Source of the DNA: Tetmemena sp. SeJ-2015
Taxonomy: Eukaryota; Ciliophora; Spirotrichea; Sporadotrichida; Oxytrichidae
Direction: 5' to 3'
NCBI GenBank assembly: GCA_027382625.1
Contig: JAJKFJ010021440.1
Coordinates: forward strand, 98,346 to 162,345
DNA length: 64,000 nt
Shown here: piece by piece, positions 35,501 through 47,000 of the stretch
Layout: each line of letters begins with the position of its first letter
Position numbering within the stretch: the stretch's first letter is position 1
The notes under the pieces: model-generated
Database searches by the model: none
The model's input: only the letters and a program-made list of their open reading frames with translations
Told to the model about the DNA's origin: nothing
Translations under genes and position numbers: made by a program

Positions 35501-36210
35501 GTACTAATAAATTAAAAGGCAAAAATCAGTTTACTTAAGTCAGAGAACATCAGTTCAAGATCACACCATGCTCATCTTCAAAGCAATAACATGAATATCT
35601 TAAAAGGATCCTCGGTTTTGGGAAAGCAAAATACATTAGCTTCAAATTTAAGTAACCTCAACCATTTTAGTAGGGAGAAGATTTTTTATTTAACCATAGC
35701 TAAATACAAGTTTAAAGTCATTAAATTTCTGGAAATAGCTTTGTTGGAAACACTATCGCTTCTCATTCAGAAGGTTAACGCCCCTAAACTTTAATTAGCT
35801 CTAAAATTAAGAACATCTTAGTCAATCCTTAAAAGCAAACTGCAAGTAATCTATGAATATAAAATTTCTATTTTAATAGGTAATCATTTTGGCATAAACA
35901 GGAGTTAGTAAAGCTTTGACTAATAATCTAATATCAGGAAAGAGTTTAAAACAAGCCAAGTTGCTCATTCTAATTTAGGCATTAACACCTATAACAAATT
36001 TGATTATTATTTACCTAGATGAGTGAGGTTTACAAATTATACTCAATGAGAAAGGCCATGGATTCACCAATAGCACCAACATCTAATGGATAATCATCTC
36101 TGAAAATGATTAACTCAAATACAAACCTTAATAGTAGCAATGGAGTACCTGATTCACAAAAGTTGAAGACTCAAATAAATTTTATGCAGCAATCAAGAAA
36201 AAAGTCTTGA
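26531..36210 (+). CDS. Very long LRR plus ankyrin-repeat protein with Ser/Asn/Gln-rich flanks (possibly more than one gene)
   Basis: Coding + strand blocks follow one another from 26.53 kb to TGA 36208-36210 with only IES-like gaps. In order: Ser/Gln-rich N-terminal region; an IES of 120 bp with pointer TATTTA that removes a TGA; more low-complexity sequence; a 1.1-kb uninterrupted frame at about 29.27-30.43 kb; leucine-rich repeats at 30.45-30.90 kb (LDISKNQIRRV, LDLSQNQIQSF, LNLSGNKLTDL, LYLSHNLFKRV, LDLSYNKLKDLPPG); ankyrin repeats at about 31.28-32.05 kb (DYYSPLGLALKEDRPKILL, EKWTPLHVAIRRNSYEAVNA, NSPLHLAALGS); then about 4 kb of Gln/Asn/Lys-rich sequence with a structured patch near 32.74-32.97 kb. 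LRR and ANK domains are protein-binding modules, so a scaffold is likely. The start is not certain and the locus could be two or three genes. Confidence 0.5.
27662..27787. other. IES, pointer TATTTA
   Basis: The repeat is at 27662-27667 and 27782-27787. Removing 120 bp joins DEEPENI to YGEDEPKQDKSS and eliminates an in-frame TGA. Confidence 0.7.
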
Positions 36211-36389
36211 CTTCAGATTTATAATGCCTTTTGCAAATTCAGTAATTGGATTTATTTTTTGATTTACTAATTTTAATCCGAATTAATTCTAATCAGTCAC
36301 ATTTTTGAAAGGCATATATTCATTAAAATTTTGAAAATTTACTTGCTTAAAAAAAGTAAGAGATTATTACTGAACACATTCTTCTATTA

Positions 36390-37531
36390 TCAAGAATCTA
36401 GTGGTGTTCCATTATACGCTGCTTTAATTCTCTTCCTGATCTCTTTAGGCTTGAAAATATAGCTGGCCTTCTTTGTGACAGCCGTAATAAATTCCTCTCT
36501 TTTAATCCTAGTATGGATATCAAAAACTGTATCAAGAAACTGCTCTTTTAGAGTCTCATGAACTTCCTCCCATTTATCTTGTACATCTTCCGCTTTGGCA
36601 AAGAATAAATTACTAGAAAACAATATTTTCTCTTAGATATTTAAATGAAACTTGTATAATTAAATTGATGTATCTTAAAAGAATGGATCAACTCCCTAAT
36701 TTTTGAATTCTTAGTCTCCATAGAGCTAGCTCCATTCATGGATCACCACGCTAGGAATTTCAATCAATCTCCAGAAGCAGTCTTTTAAATCTTTATCACT
36801 TGCTGCTATTTACTCTTGTAAGCCATCTTGCAAAACATCATAAAGACACCTTGCCTTCTCCTCAACTGACCCATGACAATACAAGATACCTAGCAGCAGC
36901 AAATACTAGATATTCAATTCACTTTGATCTGTATTGATTGACTCATTCCCTTATCTAAAGGCTGGAGATGTTACCATTTTAGTCAGAGGTGACTCGACAT
37001 TTGCTAAATTGATTTCAATAGTATGCTTTATTAATTTTTATTATAAAATTTGCAAGATCCTCAAAATCATAGTAATCTCTCGCAAAGACATAAGTCAGCT
37101 GTCTTAGAGTTATAGTTTCCTTCCCGTAAACTAGTTTTTTCAATCTGCCCTCAAATTCTCTAATCTCCATAACTTAAAATGGAATAAATTGAATCACCAT
37201 TTTTGAATATGTAATTAATATTATTGGGAAGTTTGGCCTCCATCCTCTCATAAGCTTGTGTCTCCTTTTGAATTGCCGCTTGCTTAATTTAAGATTGCTT
37301 CCTTTTATTATCTCTTTCCTGAATCTATTTAGAGTTAGTAGCTGCGTTTTAATTAAATGCCCCAGCTATTTTATTAAAGAAAGTGTCTGGGTCTGAATTT
37401 AGTTGTAGATCACTCTGTGAAGCTTAGATTATAATTATCTAAATAAGAGTGATAAAGATGTTATTGGCAGCAGATGAAGATCCCTTTTAGTTAATAGCAG
37501 ATTTACCTGGATGACTATTCTTGCCTCCCAT
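36390..37531 (-). CDS. Hypothetical protein with N-terminal Gly (possible myristoylation)
   Basis: The frame begins MGGKNSHPGKSAINQKGSSS at ATG 37531 and ends at TGA 36390-36392. The Met-Gly-Gly-Lys-x-Ser start fits an N-myristoylation signal. A helical linker with repeated Gln/Ala/Lys is followed by a globular domain containing EIREFEGRLKKLVYGKET, LLLLGILYCHGSVEEKARCL, CFWRLIEIPSVVIHEW and a C-terminal segment with FITAVTKKASYIFKP. The long-helix EF-hand-like layout of the GILYCHGSVEEKA segment recalls calcium-binding or TBC/TLDc-linked helical domains, but I cannot assign it. Two frame changes near 37.17 and 37.03 kb and an AT-rich stretch near 37.45 kb indicate IESs. Confidence 0.6.
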
Positions 37532-38615
37532 ATTTTGTTTTGGTTAAGTTCTTAGAAAAATAAGAGTAGGAATTTTATTTAAATTTTGAATATTTTATAA
37601 ATGAACTCCTTATAAACCGATATTTAAGATATATATTGTTTACAAATTTATCTTAAGATTAATGATCAATCAAGTCATATCATCTTTGATTATGATTTGA
37701 ACTTCAAAGATTTAATTTTAAACTATTTTAGGTCTGAATTTTTTTATTAAGTAAAAGAAATGAAGGAAATTCAGCAATATTCTTAGAATGAAGAAAAAAG
37801 GGGTTTTCAGACTTAATTCCTTATTAATTTAAAAGAATTAGATTTATTTTCCTACCAAAATGAGAAAAACGCAAGAATTTAACAAAATTGCTCAATAAGT
37901 ACATATATCAATTTCAATTAGCGTTTAATGAATATATTAAATCTTAAAGAATTTCGATAGCACTCAGTTTATAAAAATCTTAAAATGTTTTAGGCAATTA
38001 TTATTAGGTAATACATATTGAAAGTTTTTCCTAAAGATATCATGAAATTATGAATAATATATGAATCAATAAATTATATGTTGTATAAAATGCATTAATT
38101 CTTTTCACTTTGATTTGTAACTCTTAATAAAAAATCATCGAGAAAGCATTAGGCTACTTTTACTTTTTATAAGAGTATGGATTATTAAGAAATCTTTTAC
38201 TAATTAGACAAAAGTAAACTTAACAATTTCTGAAATGTATCATAATTCTCGTTAATTGTTTATAGCTTTAAACATTTTAGCATTAAATTAACCTTTATAT
38301 TTAATCTTATAAATTTCCCTAATTTAAGAGAATCATCGCTAATAAATCTCGTTGATTAGTGAGAGTGAATATTAAATAAAAGTTTGATTGATCTTTAAGC
38401 TGCAATTCTGTCAAATTTGGAACATTTTTAATTGCTCCAAGAAAGATCAATCATAAATTAGCCTATTTAAGCAATAGAGAATAGAGGGAATATTATTTAA
38501 TTATTTTTAATCTAAACTTCTCATTAAAGTAAGAAACGTTTTAATAAACTTCCTCTCTATGTTTTTCTCTTTTCAGTCCCTATTCAAAATTTAAGCTCAA
38601 ATTTACTTTTTAGAA
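37532..38615. other. Intergenic AT-rich interval
   Basis: About 1.1 kb with no open frame beyond noise on either strand, very high A+T, and no repeat or structure I can see. It separates two divergently transcribed genes. Confidence 0.6.
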
Positions 38616-41600
38616 ATGTTAAGCGGGGAATCTATCAGAACCCACCAGTCTCTCTCAACAGACTCAACTCACTCATCAAGCCAGTGCAGTGACTACGGCT
38701 AGCCGATTCACTCTGAATCGGATTACTACTCGCAAAATACCTATCAGTAGTAATTGACTAATCAAAGCGGAGACAATTTTATTTAAAATAATCTGCAAAC
38801 TTCATCCTACTCAACTCCAAATCCTCAGAATTTGGAAAAGAATAATAATAATTTGTGTAATCTCTAGATCTTAGAGGACTGAGCTACCTCTTATATAGTT
38901 TTAAGCTAAAAATAAAGAATTTAATTTTATTTAAATGGCATGTTTTATTCTTATTTTTGGAAGATCTGAGAGATAATAAAGTAAACTATATTCTAGAAAG
39001 TTTAAAACTTTAATTAATAAATTTTAAATTTTTTTTAAAAAAAAAACTTTAAATTTTTAAAGAGTTTTTTAAAATTTTTAAAAAACCCTTGATGTTACCT
39101 TATATTGACAAAAATTTCTAGAAGATTAGCTTCTTGATTTTATCTCAAAATTAATACATTTTGAGGTCATTGAATTTTTTTTAATTTTATTTATTTAGTT
39201 ATTATTTAAATTTGCCTTTTATCTTTGGATTTTAAATTAAGTGAGATTGATTTATTCTGTTTCCACCAAAACCTTTGTTTCTAAGTCACTTTTAAGTAAC
39301 TTTAATGTTTTAGAGTTACTTTCTTGATTTAATTCTTTGGGGGGGGGCCTTTCCTCGACAGTAAAATTTTATAAGAAAAAAGTAAGAAAAAATATTTTTT
39401 ATAGGAAAAATTTTCCTCCTGAATCTGATTTTTCCCAATTGAGGCCTATTCGAACATCTAAGGCCCCTCAAATTTTTTTAAATTTAGTAGTAGGTCAGCT
39501 GCACCTAAATAAAATCTATTTTTTTAGATTTTTTCGCATTGAAAAATAAATTTAAAGCGTATTTTGAAATAGTCAATATTTTTTTTTTAAAAAAATTAAA
39601 TTCATGATAAAGGGGCTAAAGATACAATTTTTCAGATCTTTTTTTTGGACTTATAGCTGAAGCATGTTATGTAATCAAAACATATTGCCTTTTTTCAAAA
39701 TAGCGCTTTAAATTTATTTTACAATAGAGAAAAAATAGCTAAAAAAATAGATTTTATTTAGGGGAATTTAGCTGACTGAATTAGATCAAAATTTGAGGCC
39801 TTAGATGTTCAAATAGGCCTCTTTAATTGGAAGAATCAGATTCAAGAGCGAAAATTATCCTATAAACCTTCTTTTTACTTACTTTTTTTCATTATAAAAT
39901 TTTACTGTCGAGGAAAGGCCCCCCCCTAATTCTTTTAGTTAAATTCGTTACTAAAAAAATAAGATTCTTAGTATATCTATAAAACCTATAATAGATTATT
40001 TAATCTTTATTAATTTGTATTAATAAATTTCATTATTTTTTCTTTTTAGGATCTAAATTTCTATAATAAAATCCATTAAAAAATAAAAGAATAACTTTCA
40101 ATTATATCTTTTAAAAAGGAAAATAAATTGTTTTACCATAAAAGGTTAATTTTTAAATCTAAATTTTATAATTATTTAATTTGTATCAATTGTAAATAAA
40201 TAAAAACACTTGAGAAGCACTAAATAATAGCAATCGATAAGTGACCAATGACTCAGAAATTTCGGACGGAATCTAAAATAAGCCAGACTAGCTGCAGACT
40301 TAATAATTGATCAACGACGTAAAAAACGTGTTAGTTATTTGTACTGGTGGCACATTTTGCATGGTCTAATCAGAAAAAGGCTACACCGTCTAGGCAGGAT
40401 TATATCAAAGACTCAAAGCGCAGCATTCTTAATTTTCATATTTATAAAGTCAGCATTTAAAAAAATAATTACAAGGAATTAAATTTAATTTGTCGATACA
40501 CATATTAAAAAATAGTAGGGAAGATGGAATTTAAAAATGATTCCAGAATAATTAATTAAGGAACTATCAATAGATTAGTTAATTGCTCCATAATCTCTGA
40601 AAAAGAAGAATTGAATAATTTAGATGGCTTGGTTTATTTATTTTGTAAAGGAATAACAATTTTTCATTTATTGGAATTAAAAAATATTCATTCACTCCAT
40701 GACTCTGAGAATGCTCTGGATTTCAATTTGAAGGAGAACGAGCTAATTACTCCTGAGAACCCTAACTATAAAAGGGTTAAATTTTCAATCTTAGAATTTG
40801 AAAACTTAATCGACTCTAGCAACATGATAATATCTGATTGGTAAGAAATTTGTACCACGATTGAGTAAATATGAAGTAACATAAGAGATATATTTAATGT
40901 TCTAAATAATTTTAGCACTACTAAAATTTCGATGGCTTTATTGTACTTCATGGAACAGACACTATGGCCTACACTTCCTCTGCTCTCTCCTTCATGCTCG
41001 AAAATTTGGGCAAGCCAGTCGTCTTAACTGGCTCTCAAATTCCTTTGTCTGAGCCAGAGAGCGATGCAGTGGATAACTTACTGGGCTCAATTTTAGTTGC
41101 AGGAAATTGTTAAATCGCGGAAGTTATGATTTTCTTTGCCAATAAGCTAATCAGAGGCAACAGAGCCAGAAAATAAAGCACTGAAGACATGGACGCCTTC
41201 TTCTCACCTAATTTCCCCATCTTAGCAAATTTATAGGACAAACAGCTTAATATTATTCAAATTTGTTTTTAAATTTATTTAAGTTTATAAGTTTATAATT
41301 AGTATATCATATTCCTGCAAAAAAAAAACAGATTCTATTTATATAAATAAAGACATACTAGATCATTTAAGGATATAAAGTAATTGCTATAGATAGAAAT
41401 CTATTCTTTGCAATTTTTATTTGAATGTATCATTAAGTTATCTGTTCAATTTATTCTTGAAAATTATATATGTAAATAGAAGAACTTAATTCTATAATGC
41501 ATTTAATTGTTTTAGGTTAAAATAGTTTTGTTTATATGATGACTGGCTACTCCCGGGGATAATAAATGAGGAGCAAGTTTGGTTGTTTCACTGCTATGAG

Positions 41601-42932
41601 TGATAGAGTCTGCATGATAACAATCACTCCCTTCTTTGACCTTGGCGTTATTGAGTTTTGCTTGAACAAATTTGATGGAATTATCATCCAAGCTTATTCA
41701 CAAATATACAATTATTCTTCCTTAATAAAGTTAATTGTATCTTATGGCATGGGAAACATTCCAAACAAGTCACAGCACTTACTCTAACTTATCAAGCAAG
41801 CTATTCTTAAGGATAAGGTTGTGGTCGTCATCACACAATTAAAACCAAATTAGTTCACACTTATAAATAAAAAAACAATTATGCACTTTAAATTATGCAT
41901 CCTAATATTGTATAATTTTAAACATCTTCTAAAATATATTCTCTATTTTACATAGCTAATTAAAAAAGTATCTAAAAAAAAGTTTAAATTTTTTATAGAT
42001 TTAAACTTGAAAAATTTTCCCTTTATTGAAAATTTAAATCAGCATCCTCAAAATCGCTTTGATTTTTAAAACTTATTGATGATATTGATTATTTGAGAGT
42101 TTTAAATGCTTTTAAGGAGGAGTGGATAATCTCTACGAAACAGGTAGGTCTCTTACTCAAAACAAATGAACATGTAATTTAATAATTAGATATTCTAGAT
42201 ACATATTATTTTTAATCTATTATCCTTATGAATACATCTCAAATATTTCTCGCCAACTAATTTTTAATTAAATCAGGCTAATTCATTTCTGTTATAAATG
42301 ATATATAGAGGTTTGAAGGAATATTTATTCGCAAGATCATTTTAAAGTAAATTCTAATTTAATGAAATAAAATACTGATTTCAAATATGAAATTAATCTA
42401 TAAAAATATAATTATCTATCCTAATTTGAAGTAAATAATAATATTAAGAAAGCTTCAAAGCAAAAGTTTTCCATTAAAAATTATATTTTATGAATCTAGT
42501 ATAAAGATATTATTAAATGATATCTAACTTAATGTAATTTAAAATTAAATAGAGAATTTGACTGATCTCGGAGCAGTACTTGGCTAGGATATGACTCCTG
42601 AAGCTTGCCAAGCAAAGCTATCTTACCTCCTAGGCAAAAAATGTTCAGTTTCTCAAATAAAATAGATGATGACCGCGAATTTAAGAGGTGAACTAACTGA
42701 GCTCCATAATGATTAAATATTATATGCTAGATATTTATCTTTTTTTTTAATTTTCTAAATGATAGTAGAAGCTCACCACTTCCTTTGGCTTGCCTAAATC
42801 ATTTCAAATAAAGTTATAAAAACATAAATAATCAAATTATTCACAATTTACAAATAGTTATTATTTAATGCTAGTTTATATACAATCCAGCTATACATTT
42901 TTTACTAAAGTCTTAACCAAATCAGAATTTGA
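38616..42932 (+). CDS. L-asparaginase paralog with greatly expanded IESs
   Basis: The first MDS (38616 to about 38850, [17 protein letters not shown]) joins over a 1.38-kb IES through an AATAATA repeat to [15 protein letters not shown] and the catalytic motif [10 protein letters not shown]. Later MDSs carry [104 protein letters not shown] and [20 protein letters not shown]. All are in order. IES pointers CATTC, TAAA and CTTAT are clear. Compared with the paralog at 21.5 kb, residues equivalent to Cys-His-Lys before GGV are not seen, and no ankyrin region follows LRGELTELH. The stop at 42930-42932 is only the first in-frame TGA and real coding probably ends near 42.72 kb or continues elsewhere. 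It may be functional or decaying. Confidence 0.75.
38848..40229. other. Giant IES (~1.4 kb) carrying a fold-back element, pointer AATAATA
   Basis: The left boundary lies in an AAT run (38841-38851), the right pointer at 40223-40229. Joining gives LEKNNNSNRQVTNDSE in frame. The interior holds the fold-back element at 39339-39925 and otherwise AT-rich sequence. Confidence 0.6.
39339..39925. mobile_element. Fold-back (inverted-repeat) element, 587 bp, flanked by TAATTCTTT
   Basis: The left end is a G-run followed by CCTTTCCTCGACAGTAAAA; the right end is its reverse complement. Arms of about 230-250 bp each match with scattered differences, leaving only a short spacer, so the whole element is nearly palindromic. 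It is flanked by the 9-bp direct repeat TAATTCTTT (39330-39338 and 39926-39934), consistent with a target-site duplication. No transposase frame is visible, so it is probably non-autonomous. G-run termini with 8-9 bp duplications recall Merlin-type elements, but that is only a hypothesis. Confidence 0.8.
40424..40693. other. IES, pointer CATTC, 265 bp
   Basis: The repeat is at 40424-40428 and 40689-40693. Removal joins RLKAQHS to [10 protein letters not shown]. The paralogous gene has an IES at the equivalent codon (22078-22127) of only 46 bp. Confidence 0.8.
40866..40925. other. IES, pointer TAAA
   Basis: The repeat is at 40866-40869 and 40922-40925. Removal joins TTIEQ to [13 protein letters not shown]. 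Confidence 0.75.
41693..41745. other. IES, pointer CTTAT
   Basis: The repeat is at 41693-41697 and 41741-41745. Removal joins GIIIQAY to [10 protein letters not shown], the same position as in the paralog. Confidence 0.75.
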
Positions 42933-43775
42933 ATTAATTGTAAATCTTTTTACAGATATAATCTTAAATAATAAAATATTACAAATCGCAAATTAAATAT
43001 AATTATTCTTGGTCTAAATTCTGATTTCTAAGAATCTGCCACATAGTCTCTTGAGAACGTCTACCCCTCGATGCCCTCTGCTTAATAAAAGGAGGGCTCT
43101 TCTGCTCCTTACTAGCTTTCAGATGAGGAAGCAGATACATACTAAAATACTTTTTATATTTACAATTTAGAATATAATTCAGACTCTATCTATTCAGTGA
43201 GAGCTTTCGCAGCACTCTGACTGCTACGATTTCACTCTTAACAATTAATAATAAATCAAATCTTTAATTTGTATTTATTAGATAAATTAATCCCTCTAAG
43301 AGGTCCCTTATACTATCTAGCATAACTAATGCCTATGAGTACACAATATTGGAGCATTACTGATACTCAAGGTATCTATATTCATATTTTAAATTCTCTA
43401 TAAAATTTTGCAAAATTCAATAAGTTAATTTAAACAGCTCCTTAAATCCTAATCATTTATGTTTTTAATTTACCATATATTTGTATCTGCTTTGATTAGC
43501 TCAAAATAGAATATCCTATAATATTGCCAACATGGAATTTTAAAATTTAACGTCTTTTAATTAACTCTAATTAGAAATGGAATTTGATATATTCCTTATT
43601 TAACTGCCTTCCAATTTCTTTTCTGAATATCATTTAGAACTGAATCTTTATAGTACATAAACTTGTATCTTGGGCCAGCTACTTCTTTTCTTTTCAAACT
43701 CCCGGAACCTACTTCTAAGTCTCCACCCCGAAAAAAGAGGCTGATGTGTTTTTTTCTTTTTTATTTCGGGGACTA
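42922..43775 (-). CDS. Hypothetical protein, unassigned
   Basis: A - strand frame with natural codon use begins near 43.77 kb (RGGDLEVGSGSLKRKEVAGP, then YKFMYYKDSVLNDIQKRNWK) and continues through a Phe/Leu-rich part. It resumes in shifted frame as EYRYLEYQQCSNIVYSQAL, a helical leucine-rich segment, and PPFIKQRASRGRRSQETMW near 43.05 kb. No start codon is visible, and AT-rich patches near 43.45-43.6 and 43.2-43.3 kb probably contain IESs. The stop 42922-42924 is the first in-frame TGA and overlaps the convergent neighbour, so the true end is uncertain. I do not recognise the family. Confidence 0.45.
43726..43771. other. 46-bp hairpin
   Basis: CCCCGAAAAAAG and, 19 bases later, CTTTTTTATTTCGGGG can pair as a stem with G/C clamp. 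It sits at or just upstream of the 5' end of the - strand gene. Function unknown. Confidence 0.4.
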
Positions 43776-44046
43776 CAATGCTATAAAATTAAGGATTTAA
43801 CTTATTGTAGTGTTATATTTTTCCTTCTTCTTTATTTAAACTTAAATTTATATTGTTTAAATTTGTTTTCAACTCTCCTTTACTTATTTATGTGAGAACA
43901 TATTTAAGTTTCTAAATAATTTTTATTTATCTTTCAACTTAAATTATAAGAGTAGGTAGATTTTAGTGCTGATTATAACTAAAATAGAAGAGAAAAATAA
44001 TTTCAAATTGCAGAATATTAGATTTTAAATATCAAAACATAAATTA

Positions 44047-47000
44047 ATGGGAGCTGGCAACGCAAAATAAAAACAGAAAATAGTCCAGGCTGCTATAAAT
44101 TAAGCAGCAAATTAGGACAATTTTGAGATCCCATAATAAGATCTAGAAAATTTAAATTAATTTTAATATTCTAATCAGAGTAGTGGCAATTTCTTCAGGA
44201 AATAAGATCAAGGAAATATGCCTAGAAGTTACATGATGAGCCACTAGAATCAAAACCAACTTGATAGCGGAGTAAGAAATCCAGCTAATCGCTTGAGAAT
44301 GAATGATCGCGGGGAAAGCGATGGAGACGAAGATGCAGATAGAATTCATGATATTCATGAAATTTCATTTTTAAATGATATTGGAAATAAGCCATTAGGA
44401 TACTCTCAACAACAAAAAATTACTTTGAATATCTCATATAAGTAATTATTATCTCAATTGGTAAGAGAAAATGAGCGCAATAAAGATAAGAAGCTTAACA
44501 ATGAATCAGAGCTACTGCAGACTAGAATTCAAAAGCAAAAGAAATACGATAAAACTATAGTGCAGCCAGAGATATCAATTCTTTAACCTGATTTGCAAGT
44601 CTTGTATGGGGATATAATGGAAGCGCCGGAGCTTGAAGAATATCTGAAGACTCTGAAATTTTTCAGAGATGAAGCTGATTAAGAAGAGGAAGAAGAGGGA
44701 GATGCAACTCGAGTTAAATTTAAATATGCTAATGAAAAAGTAAATCCAATTCGGTGGGACAAATCAACTGTGGTTCATGAGATTTTTAGAGTATTGCAGG
44801 ATCTCACTTTTTATAATCTGAATTTGACAGCTAAAAGTGAAATAAAGAGGCTTGTTGATTTAGACGATGCAATTGAGTAGAAACCTAGATCTATCGCTGA
44901 ACAGCAGATATTTTAGATATCTGCCAATAACAACCAACCCATCAGATTTGTAAATCAAACTGCTAGTTCTATTCATGATATAAATCATAAGGAGAATTTC
45001 AACAATTAGACCTTGTACGATTAATAAAAGAACAAGTATATTAATGATCCTCCATTAGTAAGATAAATAGGAAAGAAATCCAAATTAGTCATCACATTGA
45101 GAAATTTAATTTGCTTTGTAAATATAATTACTGAGAGTTGAGCTGAGAAAACTTCTAAAGACAGCAATCCTCAAAGTTCCAGTCAGTGATTACCTAGAAG
45201 GATCTATTTTCCTAAGTCAGATGCAAGTGTGGAGCGCCCTTCCGTATCATAGAAGGATCATAAGACCTATGTGTTTTGCCTCCTTAAATGAAAAGACTCC
45301 TCTCATTTTTATCGAAGATATGGCTTTCTCTTTAAGTCTAGAACGTAATTAACTCATTTTATTCCTTAATAAATGTTTTAGAGGTTGTTGCAAACAGATC
45401 ATTCTACTATGGATACAAGTACAGATTTTAGCTTTCCCATAAAATACTAACCTGCGCAATATAAATGGCAGAGGCTTTGGATCATGCTCACTCCAATGGA
45501 ATATTGCACCTGAATTTTCATCCAGGAAATATTCTAGTCCCTCGATGCGCTGAACGAGATGAGATGTTTGGCTTTTTCTTAACTGACTTTGGAGATCCAC
45601 TGATGCTCCTTGAGGATACTTTTTGGACGGATTCACATGAAAAGGTGTACCAAAGGATGCTTAAATTCTAGTAAGGAAAATATTATATTAATACTTTCTA
45701 GCCCTCCAAATATATTGAGTATCATAAAGCAAGCAGCGTCTGCAAAAAGAATTGAGGATAGAAGAGAGCTCCTGCGATTCTAGTTAAAATTTAAATGAAA
45801 ATCTGAATTAAGTTAAAATAATTAATCAAGAGTTGTAAATAGTAGGATGTTAAATTGTGAGGTAGTTGCCTCGATATAGGCCTTGTTCGATAACTTATTA
45901 AATCATAAAATGAGCATCCTCTACAGCAATTATAATAGGATGTCTCTTTCTAGAGATTTTGATGCCACAAACTCGAAATAAGAAATTAGCCAATATTAAA
46001 TACTTCCGACCGAGGTAAGTCTTTACTCAGGACTTCTTCAAAGAAGTTGAAAGGATGAAAATTGCTAGGATTTAATACTGAATCGAGTGATCATAATTTC
46101 AACTCATATCTCACACATCAACTTCCAATGATTTTAAATTTATTAATTTATTAATTATCTTTTTTATTATATTCTCAGCTATATTAAAGTAATAATAGAG
46201 TGTCCTCGTTGATATTTACTGCTATGGAGTAACTCTACTTTTCATGCTTACTGGGGGCTATGACTGGACGACAACTATAGATCTCCAAGCTACTTTTGAA
46301 AGTAAAATTCTGAAAGCTGAAACTATAATTGATGGCTCTACGTTAACAATAAATTTATTTTAGTAAATATCATATTTATCTACGTTACAGCTTTGCAAAG
46401 CCATTCTGAAGAGATGTCTCTTAATTCAAAGATCAGATGTTACATTTATATACAAATGATTTAATATATTTTAAAATGAGCCCTTTGATCGCATTTCCGA
46501 CATTATATTAAACCTGAAATCGGCAAAATCTAATATAGAGAGAATTTTTAAAGAGGAAAGAATCCAGTTTTATACTTATGAGTGTGAATCAAAACCCTCG
46601 TATGAGTACTCAGGCGGAAGATTGAAGGAATAGCTCTTAATTAAGGATTATGATCTTCATCAGCAACTTATAGAAAATGATTTCTCCATCTGCGAGAAAG
46701 AAATTTATTAAGAAGCTCAAAAGAATGGAAGACTCAGTGAATTACAAGATTTCAAAGAAAATGAAGGATCTAAAGCTAATAAACGTAATAGTAGCGATTT
46801 AAAGAAAAAAAGAAAGGGACAGATTTTGTGTTTTAATATTTTGTAAATCTTAAAATTCTCTTTTAAGATAGTTAATGATCCAGATCTCATAATGAAAGAG
46901 GCTAACGAGAGATTCAATCATCGTAATAGAGAAGAAAAGAAATTGCTCAGAGCTGGAGGAGGCCCTCATAAACTTATTGAAGAGGAATCTGAAAGGCCTT

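Noticed and set aside
39337..39549. ORF beginning in the G-run at 39337
   Set aside because: It lies within the arm of the fold-back element; composition is not coding-like.
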